Positions 24,820-33,382 of a stretch of 64,000 nt of DNA are shown here, piece after piece (position 1 is the stretch's first letter; the number at the start of each line of letters is the position of its first letter). The position numbers were made by a program, and so were the translations under genes. Source of the DNA: CAWJMF01 sp963843945 (GTDB lineage Bacteria; Vulcanimicrobiota; Vulcanimicrobiia; Vulcanimicrobiales; Vulcanimicrobiaceae); assembly GCA_963843945.1 (NCBI GenBank), contig CAWJMF010000002.1, positions 1,736,001-1,800,000 on the forward strand. Direction: 5' to 3'. A model generated the notes under the pieces. The model was not told the origin of the DNA. It did no database searches and was given only the letters and a program-made list of their open reading frames with translations.

Positions 24820-25650
24820 CTAGGGCTCAACGACAAAAGGCACGGGCGTTACCGCCGTAACGTTCCCGCCGGCTGCGCGGAACCGGACTTGGCCCTTCGT
24901 AATCCGGACCTTTCGCGGATGCGTTCCCGCACAGGCGCTCGCGATATCCGTACTCGTTTCATAGGTCACGTTCGCGACGGCGAAATACGGTGGAGTTGTC
25001 GCGGGCTCAATCGATTCGATCGACGTCAGCCACGCGCGTCCCGCCGGCACGCCGCTATAACAGCCGTTTTCGGCTTCGGGATTGATGCCGCTCGTATCGT
25101 CCGCGCGCAAAAGCGCGTCGCCGACGGAAACGAGCGCGTTGCCGGAAGCGGGAACGCGCCAAACCCAAACCGACGATGTCGTTTCACCTTGCCCGCTAAA
25201 CCCCGTGGCGCAGAGCACGCGCTGCGGCGCGGTGTTCGGGACTTTGGCGCAGCGATCCATTTGCCAGCCGGGGAACCAGCGCTCCAGTCTCCAGCTCGCA
25301 TTTGCACGGACGAATAGGATGCCGCCGCCGAAGTTGTCCGCGTGCGGCAAGCTCGGCGTGAAAAACGTCACGTAGGCTTGGTCCGATCCCGCGTGGCTGA
25401 AGCTTCCATACAAGATCGCGGTCAACTCGAAGGGCGCGTCTCCGGCCGTCGAAAGGCCGATGAGCTTGGAGCAATGGTTGTCGCCGTCGCTCCCTTTGTG
25501 CGACCCGGCGCAGGCAAGCGGGAGAAACGTGGCGGCCTCTTGCGGAGTGAGGGCGCGCGACTGGGGCTGGGCGGGCGTCGCTCCGGCCGGTCCGGCGAAG
25601 ATCGCCGCGCCGAAGAGGATCGCGCCGAGCGCTCGAGTGAAGGGCTTCAT
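24820..25650 (-). CDS. Secreted protein of unknown function
   Basis: A 276-residue protein started at the ATG that begins MKPFTRALGAILFGAAIFAG, a clear signal peptide; longer upstream frames lack a start with a ribosome site. The mature part has many Cys (about seven) and aromatic/glycine patches such as GSHKGSDGDNHCSKLIGL. No known family is recognised. Disulfide-stabilised secretion is likely. It diverges from the phosphoribosyltransferase gene at 25730. Confidence 0.6.
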   Translation of the reverse strand: MKPFTRALGAILFGAAIFAGPAGATPAQPQSRALTPQEAATFLPLACAGSHKGSDGDNHCSKLIGLSTAGDAPFELTAILYGSFSHAGSDQAYVTFFTPSLPHADNFGGGILFVRANASWRLERWFPGWQMDRCAKVPNTAPQRVLCATGFSGQGETTSSVWVWRVPASGNALVSVGDALLRADDTSGINPEAENGCYSGVPAGRAWLTSIESIEPATTPPYFAVANVTYETSTDIASACAGTHPRKVRITKGQVRFRAAGGNVTAVTPVPFVVEP

Positions 25651-25729
25651 GCCCGAACGACTTCGTCGCCGCTGGCGCGAGTCCCAAGGCGCCGCGCGTT
25701 CGCCCCGCGGTCCGCAAGGTTCACGAGAG

Positions 25730-26419
25730 ATGGCCCACGCCACGTCAGATTCGCAGCATCGGCCAGCGCGACGATTCAAGGACCGTCGCGAAGCCGGGCA
25801 GCTGCTCGTTCCGCGGCTCGCGGCATTCGCCGAGCGGCGCGACGTCGTCGTTCTCGGGCTGCCCCGCGGCGGCGTGCCCGTCGCGTTTGAAGTCGCGCTC
25901 GGCCTCGGGGCAGCCCTGGACGTATTTGCCGTCCGAAAGCTCGGCGTGCCGGGCTATCCCGAACTTGCCATGGGCGCCGTCGCCGCCGGCGGTGCGTCCG
26001 TTTGGAACCGCGACGTCATCGAGGCCTTGGGCATCCCGGCCGACGTGCTGGCCCACGTGGCGGAGAGCGAACGCCGCGAACTCGACCGTCGCGAGCGGCT
26101 CTACCGCGCGAGCCGGCCGTTTCCGGAAGTCGCCGGACAGACCGTCATTTTGGTTGACGACGGTCTCGCGACCGGCGCCTCGATGCTGGCGGCAATTCGG
26201 GCACTCCGGATGAAGCGCCCGGCGGCCATCGTCGTTGCCGCGCCGATCGCCTCGGCGGAAAGTTGCGCGATGCTCGACGCGTACGCGAGCGAGATCGCGT
26301 GCTTCGCGATTCCCGCGACGTTCGGCGGCGTCGGCGACTGGTACGAGGACTTCTCGCAGGTGAGCGACGGCGTCGTCCGCGCGCTGCTGCATCGCGCTTC
26401 GCTCCGCCGCGTCTCGTAA
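25730..26419 (+). CDS. Phosphoribosyltransferase-family protein
   Basis: A 229-residue protein. The PRPP-binding loop reads TVILVDDGLATGASM (about residues 142-156), the type I PRTase signature with two Asp. The N-terminal part has the typical VVVLGLPRGGVPVAFEVA strand-loop. It is one of the stand-alone PRTases often found beside dienelactone hydrolase-like or universal-stress genes in soil bacteria. The nucleobase substrate cannot be told from sequence. The next gene is convergent. Confidence 0.82.
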   Translation: MAHATSDSQHRPARRFKDRREAGQLLVPRLAAFAERRDVVVLGLPRGGVPVAFEVALGLGAALDVFAVRKLGVPGYPELAMGAVAAGGASVWNRDVIEALGIPADVLAHVAESERRELDRRERLYRASRPFPEVAGQTVILVDDGLATGASMLAAIRALRMKRPAAIVVAAPIASAESCAMLDAYASEIACFAIPATFGGVGDWYEDFSQVSDGVVRALLHRASLRRVS

Positions 26420-26483
26420 CCGTAGAAGCACGGGACGGGATGGCGCCGGCGGCACGTTCGGCATGCTCGGCAGCCGCGCTCCC

Positions 26484-27704
26484 CTAACCCGAGAACGTAG
26501 AGCGGCGCCCCTGCGACACCTCGAGTTGCTGCGCGTGCTTCTCATCGCTCCGCAGCCGCTCGGCGTCCGTGTCGGGTGATGGCGAAGCTTCATCGACGAC
26601 TTTTTCAGCGACGATCCGAAAGACGGCGACGAGCGGAACGGCGACGAGCAATCCCAAAACGCCGAGCAGTTCGCTGCCGACGAAGAGCGCCACGATGACG
26701 GTTAGCGGCGACAGCCCGACTTTCGCGCTGATGATCCGCGGAACGATGACGTTGCCCTCGAGTTGATTGATTGCAACGATTCCTAGCGTAACCAACAACG
26801 CATTCTGCCAACCGTTGACGAACAGCGCGATGCAGAACGCGGGCAGCCATCCGGCGATCGCGCCGACGTACGGAACGACGTCGAAGAGGCCGGCCAGCAC
26901 GCCGATCAACAAGGCATACGGCACGTGCAGGGCGAGCAGCAAGAGCGTGACCAACACCCCGACGATCGCGGCCACCGTCAGCTGGCCGCGAATGAAGCTA
27001 CCGAGCATCGAGTCGATCTCACGGATCAAACGGGCGGCGGGTAGCCGCATCGGCGGCGGCGTCAAGCGCAGCGCCGCGCGCCGGATGGTGTCGATCTCCA
27101 GCAACAGGTAGATCGCCAGGACCGGCACCACGATGACGAACGCAGCGAGGCTCGCCGCGGAAATCCCGAAAGCCACGACGCCGCTTGCCGCTTCGACGCC
27201 GAAGTTGCCGAGCGCGGCGCCGGCGCGCTCCGGCGCGTTGACCACGGCATTGTGGAGTTTCGGCGGAAGTTCCGCGATCAACGGAACGCTCGCGACCTGC
27301 GCGTGGTACGCCGCGATCGCGGACGGCAAATCGGCCTTGAGCTGCGCCGCGCTCGCCATCAATCCCGGCACGACGACGGCACCCGCTAGGCACAGCAACG
27401 ACACCATAGCGACGTAGACCACCGCGATCGCGAGACGCTTGGGATACGAACGCGAAAGCCAGGCGACCGCCGGCGCAATCGCATAGGCGAAGAAGACGGC
27501 AGCGACGCCGATCGCAACGAACGTCTCGATGCGGCCTAAAAAGTTTGCGACCTTCGACAGGACGTAGACCGTGGCGGCCGCGAGGCCGGCGATCTGCAAG
27601 GCATAGACGATTTGCGGTTGGGCCGGGAACGTCGCGCCGGCCGGCGGTTCTCGAATGGGCGTCCTCCCGCTAGGTGGGCGTGCTTGCTTATCTCCCCAAA
27701 GCAC
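26484..27704 (-). CDS. AI-2E family transporter (first copy)
   Basis: A 406-residue membrane protein with eight predicted helices, most clustered after residue 35. The first hydrophobic block is VYALQIAGLAAATVYVLSKV. The family block ADLPSAIAAYHAQVASVPLI and the conserved YVGAIAGWLPAFCIALFVNG region are present, followed by GNVIVPRIISAKVGLSPLTV. AI-2E (PF01594) proteins export small molecules or act as Na+/H+ exchangers; the substrate here is not identifiable. A paralogue lies at 48618. The N-terminal 30 residues are hydrophilic and the start is uncertain. Confidence 0.85.
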   Translation of the reverse strand: MLWGDKQARPPSGRTPIREPPAGATFPAQPQIVYALQIAGLAAATVYVLSKVANFLGRIETFVAIGVAAVFFAYAIAPAVAWLSRSYPKRLAIAVVYVAMVSLLCLAGAVVVPGLMASAAQLKADLPSAIAAYHAQVASVPLIAELPPKLHNAVVNAPERAGAALGNFGVEAASGVVAFGISAASLAAFVIVVPVLAIYLLLEIDTIRRAALRLTPPPMRLPAARLIREIDSMLGSFIRGQLTVAAIVGVLVTLLLLALHVPYALLIGVLAGLFDVVPYVGAIAGWLPAFCIALFVNGWQNALLVTLGIVAINQLEGNVIVPRIISAKVGLSPLTVIVALFVGSELLGVLGLLVAVPLVAVFRIVAEKVVDEASPSPDTDAERLRSDEKHAQQLEVSQGRRSTFSG

Positions 27705-27820
27705 GGCCTCAAACGCGTGCGGCCCGGCGCAGCGGCTCGCCTCTTCACGGCATCTTCACGGCGCAGGCATGAACCCGCGGCTATCATTGCCGGCATGGAA
27801 CTCCGGAAGGACTGCGCGCG

Positions 27821-28300
27821 ATGACCCAAATCGATGGAGACGTCGTCGTCGATTGCCCGACGGGCGAAGCTGCGGCCTACCTCGCCGAAACGTTCGAGCG
27901 GCTCGGCCCGAAGGGCGGCCCCGCGGTCCTGGCGCTCTGCGTACCGGTGGGGGACGTCACCATTGCCCGCGAGGTGATCGTACGCATCGCGCAGCCGAAA
28001 GCGGCGCCCGGCCGGCGCGTGCTAAGCGTAACCTGGACTCCCAAAAACGGCGGCCCGTATCCCAATTTCAGCGGGACGCTCGCGCTGACCGACCACGAAC
28101 CGCACAAGTGCCAACTAACGATCGGCGGGAGTTACGGTCCGCCCGGGGGACTCGCCGGTGTCGCCTTCGACGCGGTCGTCGGCCGGCGCATGGCGAATGC
28201 GTCCTTAAAGGCGTTGCTCCTTACGCTCAAAGCTGCAATCGAAACGGCTCACGCCGATCGCGGGCCGGCGGCACCGAACTATTTACCGAGTTACGAGTGA
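27821..28300 (+). CDS. START-like (SRPBCC/CoxG-type) protein
   Basis: A 159-residue protein with a GGAAGG site. It has the alternating strand pattern of SRPBCC ligand-binding proteins: DVVVDCPTGEAAAYLAETF, then LSVTWTPKNGGPYPNFSGTL and a long C-terminal helix, ANASLKALLLTLKAAIETAH. No catalytic residues are recognisable. The last 18 bases overlap, convergently, the end of the regulator gene on the other strand. Confidence 0.55.
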   Translation: MTQIDGDVVVDCPTGEAAAYLAETFERLGPKGGPAVLALCVPVGDVTIAREVIVRIAQPKAAPGRRVLSVTWTPKNGGPYPNFSGTLALTDHEPHKCQLTIGGSYGPPGGLAGVAFDAVVGRRMANASLKALLLTLKAAIETAHADRGPAAPNYLPSYE

Positions 28301-30934
28301 ACCGGGCGCGCCCAGGGCGATCGGCTCGTCCCGTCGCAGCGAGTCGCGCGCCAGCACGAGCCTAAGCTCGCGCTGTAAGTCGTCCAGATGCGCGGAATGC
28401 GGCGCGAACCAAGTCCAGCCGGCGGCGTACGCGCGGTCGCGATCCGCCAGCGAACGCTCCGCGTCGGCAACCTGACGGCGAAGGGAGTCTGAAAGGACTT
28501 CCGCACCGCGTACGCCGCGCAGCAGCTTTTCGAACTCGCGCACGTCGAGCGCGACCCGCTCGCCGAGCGCGTAACCGCTTTTCGTGCTGCTGATCGCCTC
28601 TTTTTCCCCGAGCTGCGCGCGCGTCCGCGAGACGCACATCTTCAGCGCATTGAGCGCCGCGTCGCCGTCGAGACCGGGCCAAATCGCGTTCGCCAGGTCC
28701 TCGCGACGCGCGCCGGCCGGCGCAAGCGCGAGCGCGACGAGCAGTTCCAATCCGCGATCCGACACGTGGACCGCGTCGCTGCCGCGCCGCACTTCTCCCC
28801 GCGCGACCTCGACGGCCAAGACGTGCCTGCGCACCTTGAGCGGCGAACGGGCGACTCGCGCCGCGAGATACTTGAAGATGCCGTAATCGTTGGGTTCGGC
28901 GGAATCGATGAGCAGCTCGAGCGAAGCCTGCAGCGGCGGCGACTCGACATGTTGCGCGATCACCCGCGCCTCGAGCAGCCGGCGCCGTTCTCCCGGCAGG
29001 AGCAGCGCCGCGCACGCGCGCACCGCCAACCGCGCGAAATCGTTCTCCGCGGCATCGATCTCGTCGATCGCCCCGTCGAAGAGTTCGGCCGCGTAGCCGG
29101 CGTCGCTCGTCGCAAGCGCCGCGTGCCAACGCGCGAGGTTGAGAACGCTTCCCGCAGCGTCGGTTTTCTCGCGGGACAGCAACGCATCGACGCAGCGAGC
29201 GACCGCACGGCTTTCGCCGTCACCGCAATCCTCAAGCATCTGCTGGACCGCGGTCACGCGCGCGTCGTCGTTGCAAAACCACGCCGCCCAAGCCACCATG
29301 CGCGCCGCTGCTACGATGCGCGACGTGATCCCACTGCGTTGCGCGGCGTAGAGCGCTTCCTCGGCCATCTTGAGAAGGTCGTGCCACTCGCCAAGAAAGC
29401 GCGCCTTTTCCATCGCGATCTGCTCGCGTTCGGCCTCGAAGCGTAGATAGCGCGCACCCTGCACCGCATCGGACTCGTCGGCGAACCGGTCGGCTTCCGC
29501 AAAGCGCCCGCGCTTGGCCGCGACGATCGCCGACGTCATGAGGACGAGCCGCTGCTCGTCCGGCGCATCCTCCGTCGCCGCGGGTGCGCCGGCTTGCAAA
29601 AGGACGCGCGCTTCCGAAAACTTTTCGAGCTCTTGCGCCAGCATCGCGAGACGGACGCGCAGACGGCGCTGCAGCGACGCCGGCGCGTCCGCTTCGAGCG
29701 ATTGCAGCAGCTTGGAACCTTCTTCGTAGAGCCGAGCGGGCTCGACGCTCTGGCGCCGGTACGGCAGCAGCGCGATCCAAAGACCCGGATTGGCGCACAA
29801 AGTCGAGACTTGGATTCTCGCCAGGACGTCGATCAGGCGCGGCGCGGGATACTGAAGCGTCGAGGCGGGCAAGAGATCGAGTGCGGTTGCGGCGGCTTCT
29901 TCGTCCCCGTATGCATTATAGAGCTCGGCTGCACGCAGGAACTCGCCCGCACGCTCGTATTGACGCGCGGCGCGAAAAAGCGTGCCGCTCAGATCGGGGC
30001 CGTAACGCGTTCGCAGCGCCGCCAGGAGCAACGGATGCGTCTGATACGCGCCGGTCTCGGACGAAATGAAACCCGGCAGGCGCAGCAGCCGGTCGACGAT
30101 CGGCGTCGCGTGGCGAATGCCCGTCGCCGCGGAAACGTCCTCGAGCGACGCGTTCGGGATCGCGGCGGCGGCCAGAGTCGTCGCCAACATGTCGGGCGTG
30201 AACGCGCTCAGCACGTCGTTGAGCAGATGCTCGTGCCGCCGGCCGGGCTCGATTTCCGCTAAACGGTCGACCAGCTTGTCGACGTTCGCATCGTACTGCG
30301 CGAACAGTGCGAGCAACAGCAGGACGATCGGCGAACCGTCGGCGAGGCGCACGATGCGGCCGATCGTTTCGCTTGAAACCTCCGTGCCGGCGAAGATTCC
30401 GTTGGCCTCGTCGTCGTCGAAACGGAGCTCGTTGCGCCCCAGGGTCAAGACCTGGTGCGGCGCGAGATAGTGGCCGACGCGGAGCGGGACCGCGTCGCGC
30501 GAACTCAGCAGGATCACGCGCTCGGGGGGACGCGCCGCGAGCAAATCCGCCAGCAGGCCGAGCACGCCCGGGTTCTCCGCGATCGCTTCCGCGTGTTCGA
30601 GAATGAAGAGCGAGTTCTCTTGGCGCGCTTTCCAAGCTTCGAGCAGTGCGCGGTTCCAAGTGGCGAAGTCAGCGCCGGTGGCATGCAGCCGCAGCCGCAC
30701 GAGCGCGATCGCGTCGCCGGATTGGGACTCCGAGGCCAGCGCGGAAAGCGCCCGGCCGGCAAAGTCGATCGGATCCCCGGTGCCGGCGCAATCGCAGATT
30801 GCGTGGCGATCGAAGCGCCGCGCGAACAGACGGGCAAGTGAGGACTTGCCGAATCCTGGGGGCGCGACGAGCCGCACCAAGCGAGGCTCGGACGCCGACA
30901 GGCGAGCGAGGAGCCGCGTCCGCGGCAGCGTCAT
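28283..30934 (-). CDS. STAND-type ATPase regulator with C-terminal SARP/OmpR-like winged helix
   Basis: An 883-residue protein. The chosen start is the ATG that overlaps the hypB stop as ATGA, so the two are co-translated. It begins with a P-loop ATPase module of the MalT/STAND kind (Walker A APPGFGKSS near residue 24; LFILEHAEAI as Walker B). A long alpha-helical superhelix follows. The C-terminus carries a winged-helix DNA-binding domain, SDRGLELLVALALAPAGARR, DLANAIWPGLDGDAALNALK, SRTRAQLGEKEAISSTKSGYA, as in SARP/OmpR-type regulators. It is the third gene of the leftward operon and the probable regulator of the hydrogenase locus. A paired 11-bp direct repeat in the divergent promoter region is its best candidate site. 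Confidence 0.85.
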   Translation of the reverse strand: MTLPRTRLLARLSASEPRLVRLVAPPGFGKSSLARLFARRFDRHAICDCAGTGDPIDFAGRALSALASESQSGDAIALVRLRLHATGADFATWNRALLEAWKARQENSLFILEHAEAIAENPGVLGLLADLLAARPPERVILLSSRDAVPLRVGHYLAPHQVLTLGRNELRFDDDEANGIFAGTEVSSETIGRIVRLADGSPIVLLLLALFAQYDANVDKLVDRLAEIEPGRRHEHLLNDVLSAFTPDMLATTLAAAAIPNASLEDVSAATGIRHATPIVDRLLRLPGFISSETGAYQTHPLLLAALRTRYGPDLSGTLFRAARQYERAGEFLRAAELYNAYGDEEAAATALDLLPASTLQYPAPRLIDVLARIQVSTLCANPGLWIALLPYRRQSVEPARLYEEGSKLLQSLEADAPASLQRRLRVRLAMLAQELEKFSEARVLLQAGAPAATEDAPDEQRLVLMTSAIVAAKRGRFAEADRFADESDAVQGARYLRFEAEREQIAMEKARFLGEWHDLLKMAEEALYAAQRSGITSRIVAAARMVAWAAWFCNDDARVTAVQQMLEDCGDGESRAVARCVDALLSREKTDAAGSVLNLARWHAALATSDAGYAAELFDGAIDEIDAAENDFARLAVRACAALLLPGERRRLLEARVIAQHVESPPLQASLELLIDSAEPNDYGIFKYLAARVARSPLKVRRHVLAVEVARGEVRRGSDAVHVSDRGLELLVALALAPAGARREDLANAIWPGLDGDAALNALKMCVSRTRAQLGEKEAISSTKSGYALGERVALDVREFEKLLRGVRGAEVLSDSLRRQVADAERSLADRDRAYAAGWTWFAPHSAHLDDLQRELRLVLARDSLRRDEPIALGAPGSLVTR

Positions 30935-31608
30935 CTCGTGGGCGCGAGCGCCTTCGCGCCGATCCGCGTTTCGAGCATGTCGATCCAGGCCTCCATCCCG
31001 GCACCGGTCTTCGTCGAAACCTCGAGAATTGCCGCTCCCGGATTGACCTTGCCGACGCTCTCCCGGGCGGCTTGCCGATCGAAGCCGACGGCCTCGGCGA
31101 TGTCGCTCTTCGTTACCAGGACCACCTGCGAGGTGTTGAACGCGAGCGGATACTTGAGCGGTTTGTCTTCGCCCTCGGTGACCGAGAGTAAGACGACGCG
31201 CAGATCTTCGCCCAGATCGTACTCGGCCGGACAGATCAGATTGCCCACGTTCTCGATGAAGAGCGCGTCGAAGCGCTCGTCTTCCCAGCCGGCGAAGGCT
31301 TTCGAGATCATCCCGGCATCGAGCCGGCACTCGGCCGCGGTCGTGATCTGCCGAACCGGTGCGCCGCTGCGCGCGAGGCGCACGGCATCGTTTTCCGTGG
31401 CCTGATCGCCGACGAGCGCGCCGACGCGAAATCGTCCCGACAGGCGCTTGAGGGTGTCTTCGAGCAGCGTCGTTTTCCCCGAACCGGGACTCGAGAGCAG
31501 GTTTACCACCAACGTTCCGCTGGCCGCGAAGCGCTCGCGCAATTTCGCCGCGAGCGCATCGTTCTTGAGCATCAGGTTCGACGCGATCTCCACGACGCGC
31601 ATCTTCAT
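30931..31608 (-). CDS. hypB: Hydrogenase nickel-incorporation GTPase HypB
   Basis: A 225-residue SIMIBI-class GTPase that helps deliver nickel to hydrogenase large-subunit precursors. The Walker A SSPGSGKTT is at residues 39-47, with a DQAT/END switch and the guanine-specificity motif TKSD in the usual order. The start overlaps hypA's stop as ATGA. Two features are unusual: there is no N-terminal CxxCGC nickel site or His-rich stretch, and the G-domain metal motif, usually C-H-L-x-A-H, reads AECRLDAGM here, so the Cys is kept but both His are lost. Metal handling may thus differ or depend on HypA. Confidence 0.95.
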   Translation of the reverse strand: MKMRVVEIASNLMLKNDALAAKLRERFAASGTLVVNLLSSPGSGKTTLLEDTLKRLSGRFRVGALVGDQATENDAVRLARSGAPVRQITTAAECRLDAGMISKAFAGWEDERFDALFIENVGNLICPAEYDLGEDLRVVLLSVTEGEDKPLKYPLAFNTSQVVLVTKSDIAEAVGFDRQAARESVGKVNPGAAILEVSTKTGAGMEAWIDMLETRIGAKALAPTR

Positions 31609-31952
31609 GCCGGGACCTCCATTGCGACGAGTTGCATTTCGCGGCCGCTCACGATGCGCGGCGAGGGCGTCCCGCAGTCGGGGCAAACGAGCCCCGAACC
31701 GGGACGCGGGGCGCGCTCGGCCTCACAGAACTCGCAGAAGACAACGAGCGGCACCTCTTCGATGCGCAGCTCGCTTCCTTCGGCGATCGTCTGGGCGGTC
31801 GCCACGTCCCAAGAAAACAGCAACGCGTCGCGCACGATACCGCTCAGCGCACCGACGCGCACGAGCACGGCGCTCACGCGTTCGATGCCCTGTTCTTCGG
31901 CGGTCGCCTGAACGCCGTCCAAGAGGCTCAGAGCAACGGTTATCTCGTGCAC
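31605..31952 (-). CDS. hypA: Hydrogenase nickel chaperone HypA
   Basis: A 115-residue protein with a GTG start after AGGAAG. The N-terminus VHEITVAL (read as Met-His-Glu) holds the Ni-binding His2 and Glu3. The zinc loop is formed by CxxC pairs at 73/76 and 90/93 (CEFC, CPDC). HypA partners HypB to load nickel. Its operon hypA-hypB-regulator is transcribed away from the main hydrogenase operon, with about 380 bases between the divergent starts. Confidence 0.96.
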   Translation of the reverse strand: MHEITVALSLLDGVQATAEEQGIERVSAVLVRVGALSGIVRDALLFSWDVATAQTIAEGSELRIEEVPLVVFCEFCEAERAPRPGSGLVCPDCGTPSPRIVSGREMQLVAMEVPA

Positions 31953-32063
31953 GTGTCGCGCTTCCTAACTGACGAGTTCCGAGAGCATAGCATAGTTTAC
32001 CCGGCGCGAGCGGCCCTTCGCGCTCCCCTTATATGTGAATCGTACTGTGTCGAATCGGGTCGC

Positions 32064-32080
32064 GTAACGGCTGGGTAACG
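32064..32080 (+). promoter_or_regulatory. Direct-repeat operator candidate, site 1 (GTAACGGCnnGGTAACG)
   Basis: GTAACG at 32064-32069 and again at 32075-32080, exactly 11 bp apart. SARP/OmpR-type winged-helix proteins bind such tandem repeats. It lies on the hypA side of the divergent region. Confidence 0.55.
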
Positions 32081-32182
32081 CACCTGCGCGCGCGACGCTC
32101 CGTGCCGCTCTCACCCATCCGAGTGCGACGCGCTCGCGCGCTCCGGCGACGCGAAAAAGCTGTGACGCTTCGTGCAAAGCGA

Positions 32183-32200
32183 GTAACGGCGCGGTAACGG
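32183..32200 (+). promoter_or_regulatory. Direct-repeat operator candidate, site 2 (GTAACGGCnnGGTAACGG)
   Basis: GTAACG at 32183-32188 and 32194-32199, again 11 bp apart and in the same orientation as site 1. The right half extends by one base (GTAACGG). It lies about 30 bases upstream of the candidate -35 of the hydrogenase operon. Two copies of such a precise arrangement in 140 bases are unlikely by chance. Confidence 0.6.
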
Positions 32201-32332
32201 AACGCGCGGAGAAAACGCCGCGAGGCGCGCTTGCAATCAGACGTTTCTTGCACTAGCCTCAACGAATCGGTCCACGTACCGCAACCGTCGCAACGACGGA
32301 ATTTGCCGCGAACGACGCGAGGACAAATAGCA

Positions 32333-33349
<1,017 letters not shown>

Positions 33350-33382
33350 TCGATCGGCCCGCAATCGCACGAGAGGATTGGC

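Larger units (their letters stand above)
31953..32332. promoter_or_regulatory. Divergent promoter region of the hydrogenase and hypAB operons
   Basis: A 380-base non-coding stretch. Reading rightward, TTGCAA (32231-32236) and TAGCCT (32254-32259) are separated by 17 bases, a plausible promoter for the hydrogenase genes. Reading leftward, candidate -10 elements TATGCT lie at 31984-31994, and TATAAG lies close to position 32030, for hypA. Two copies of an 11-bp-pitch direct repeat (listed separately) sit between them, one near each promoter. Confidence 0.55.

Noticed and set aside
28766..29446. Plus-strand frame of 226 residues inside the STAND regulator
   Set aside because: It is antisense to the regulator's helical repeats, without start signal or motif.
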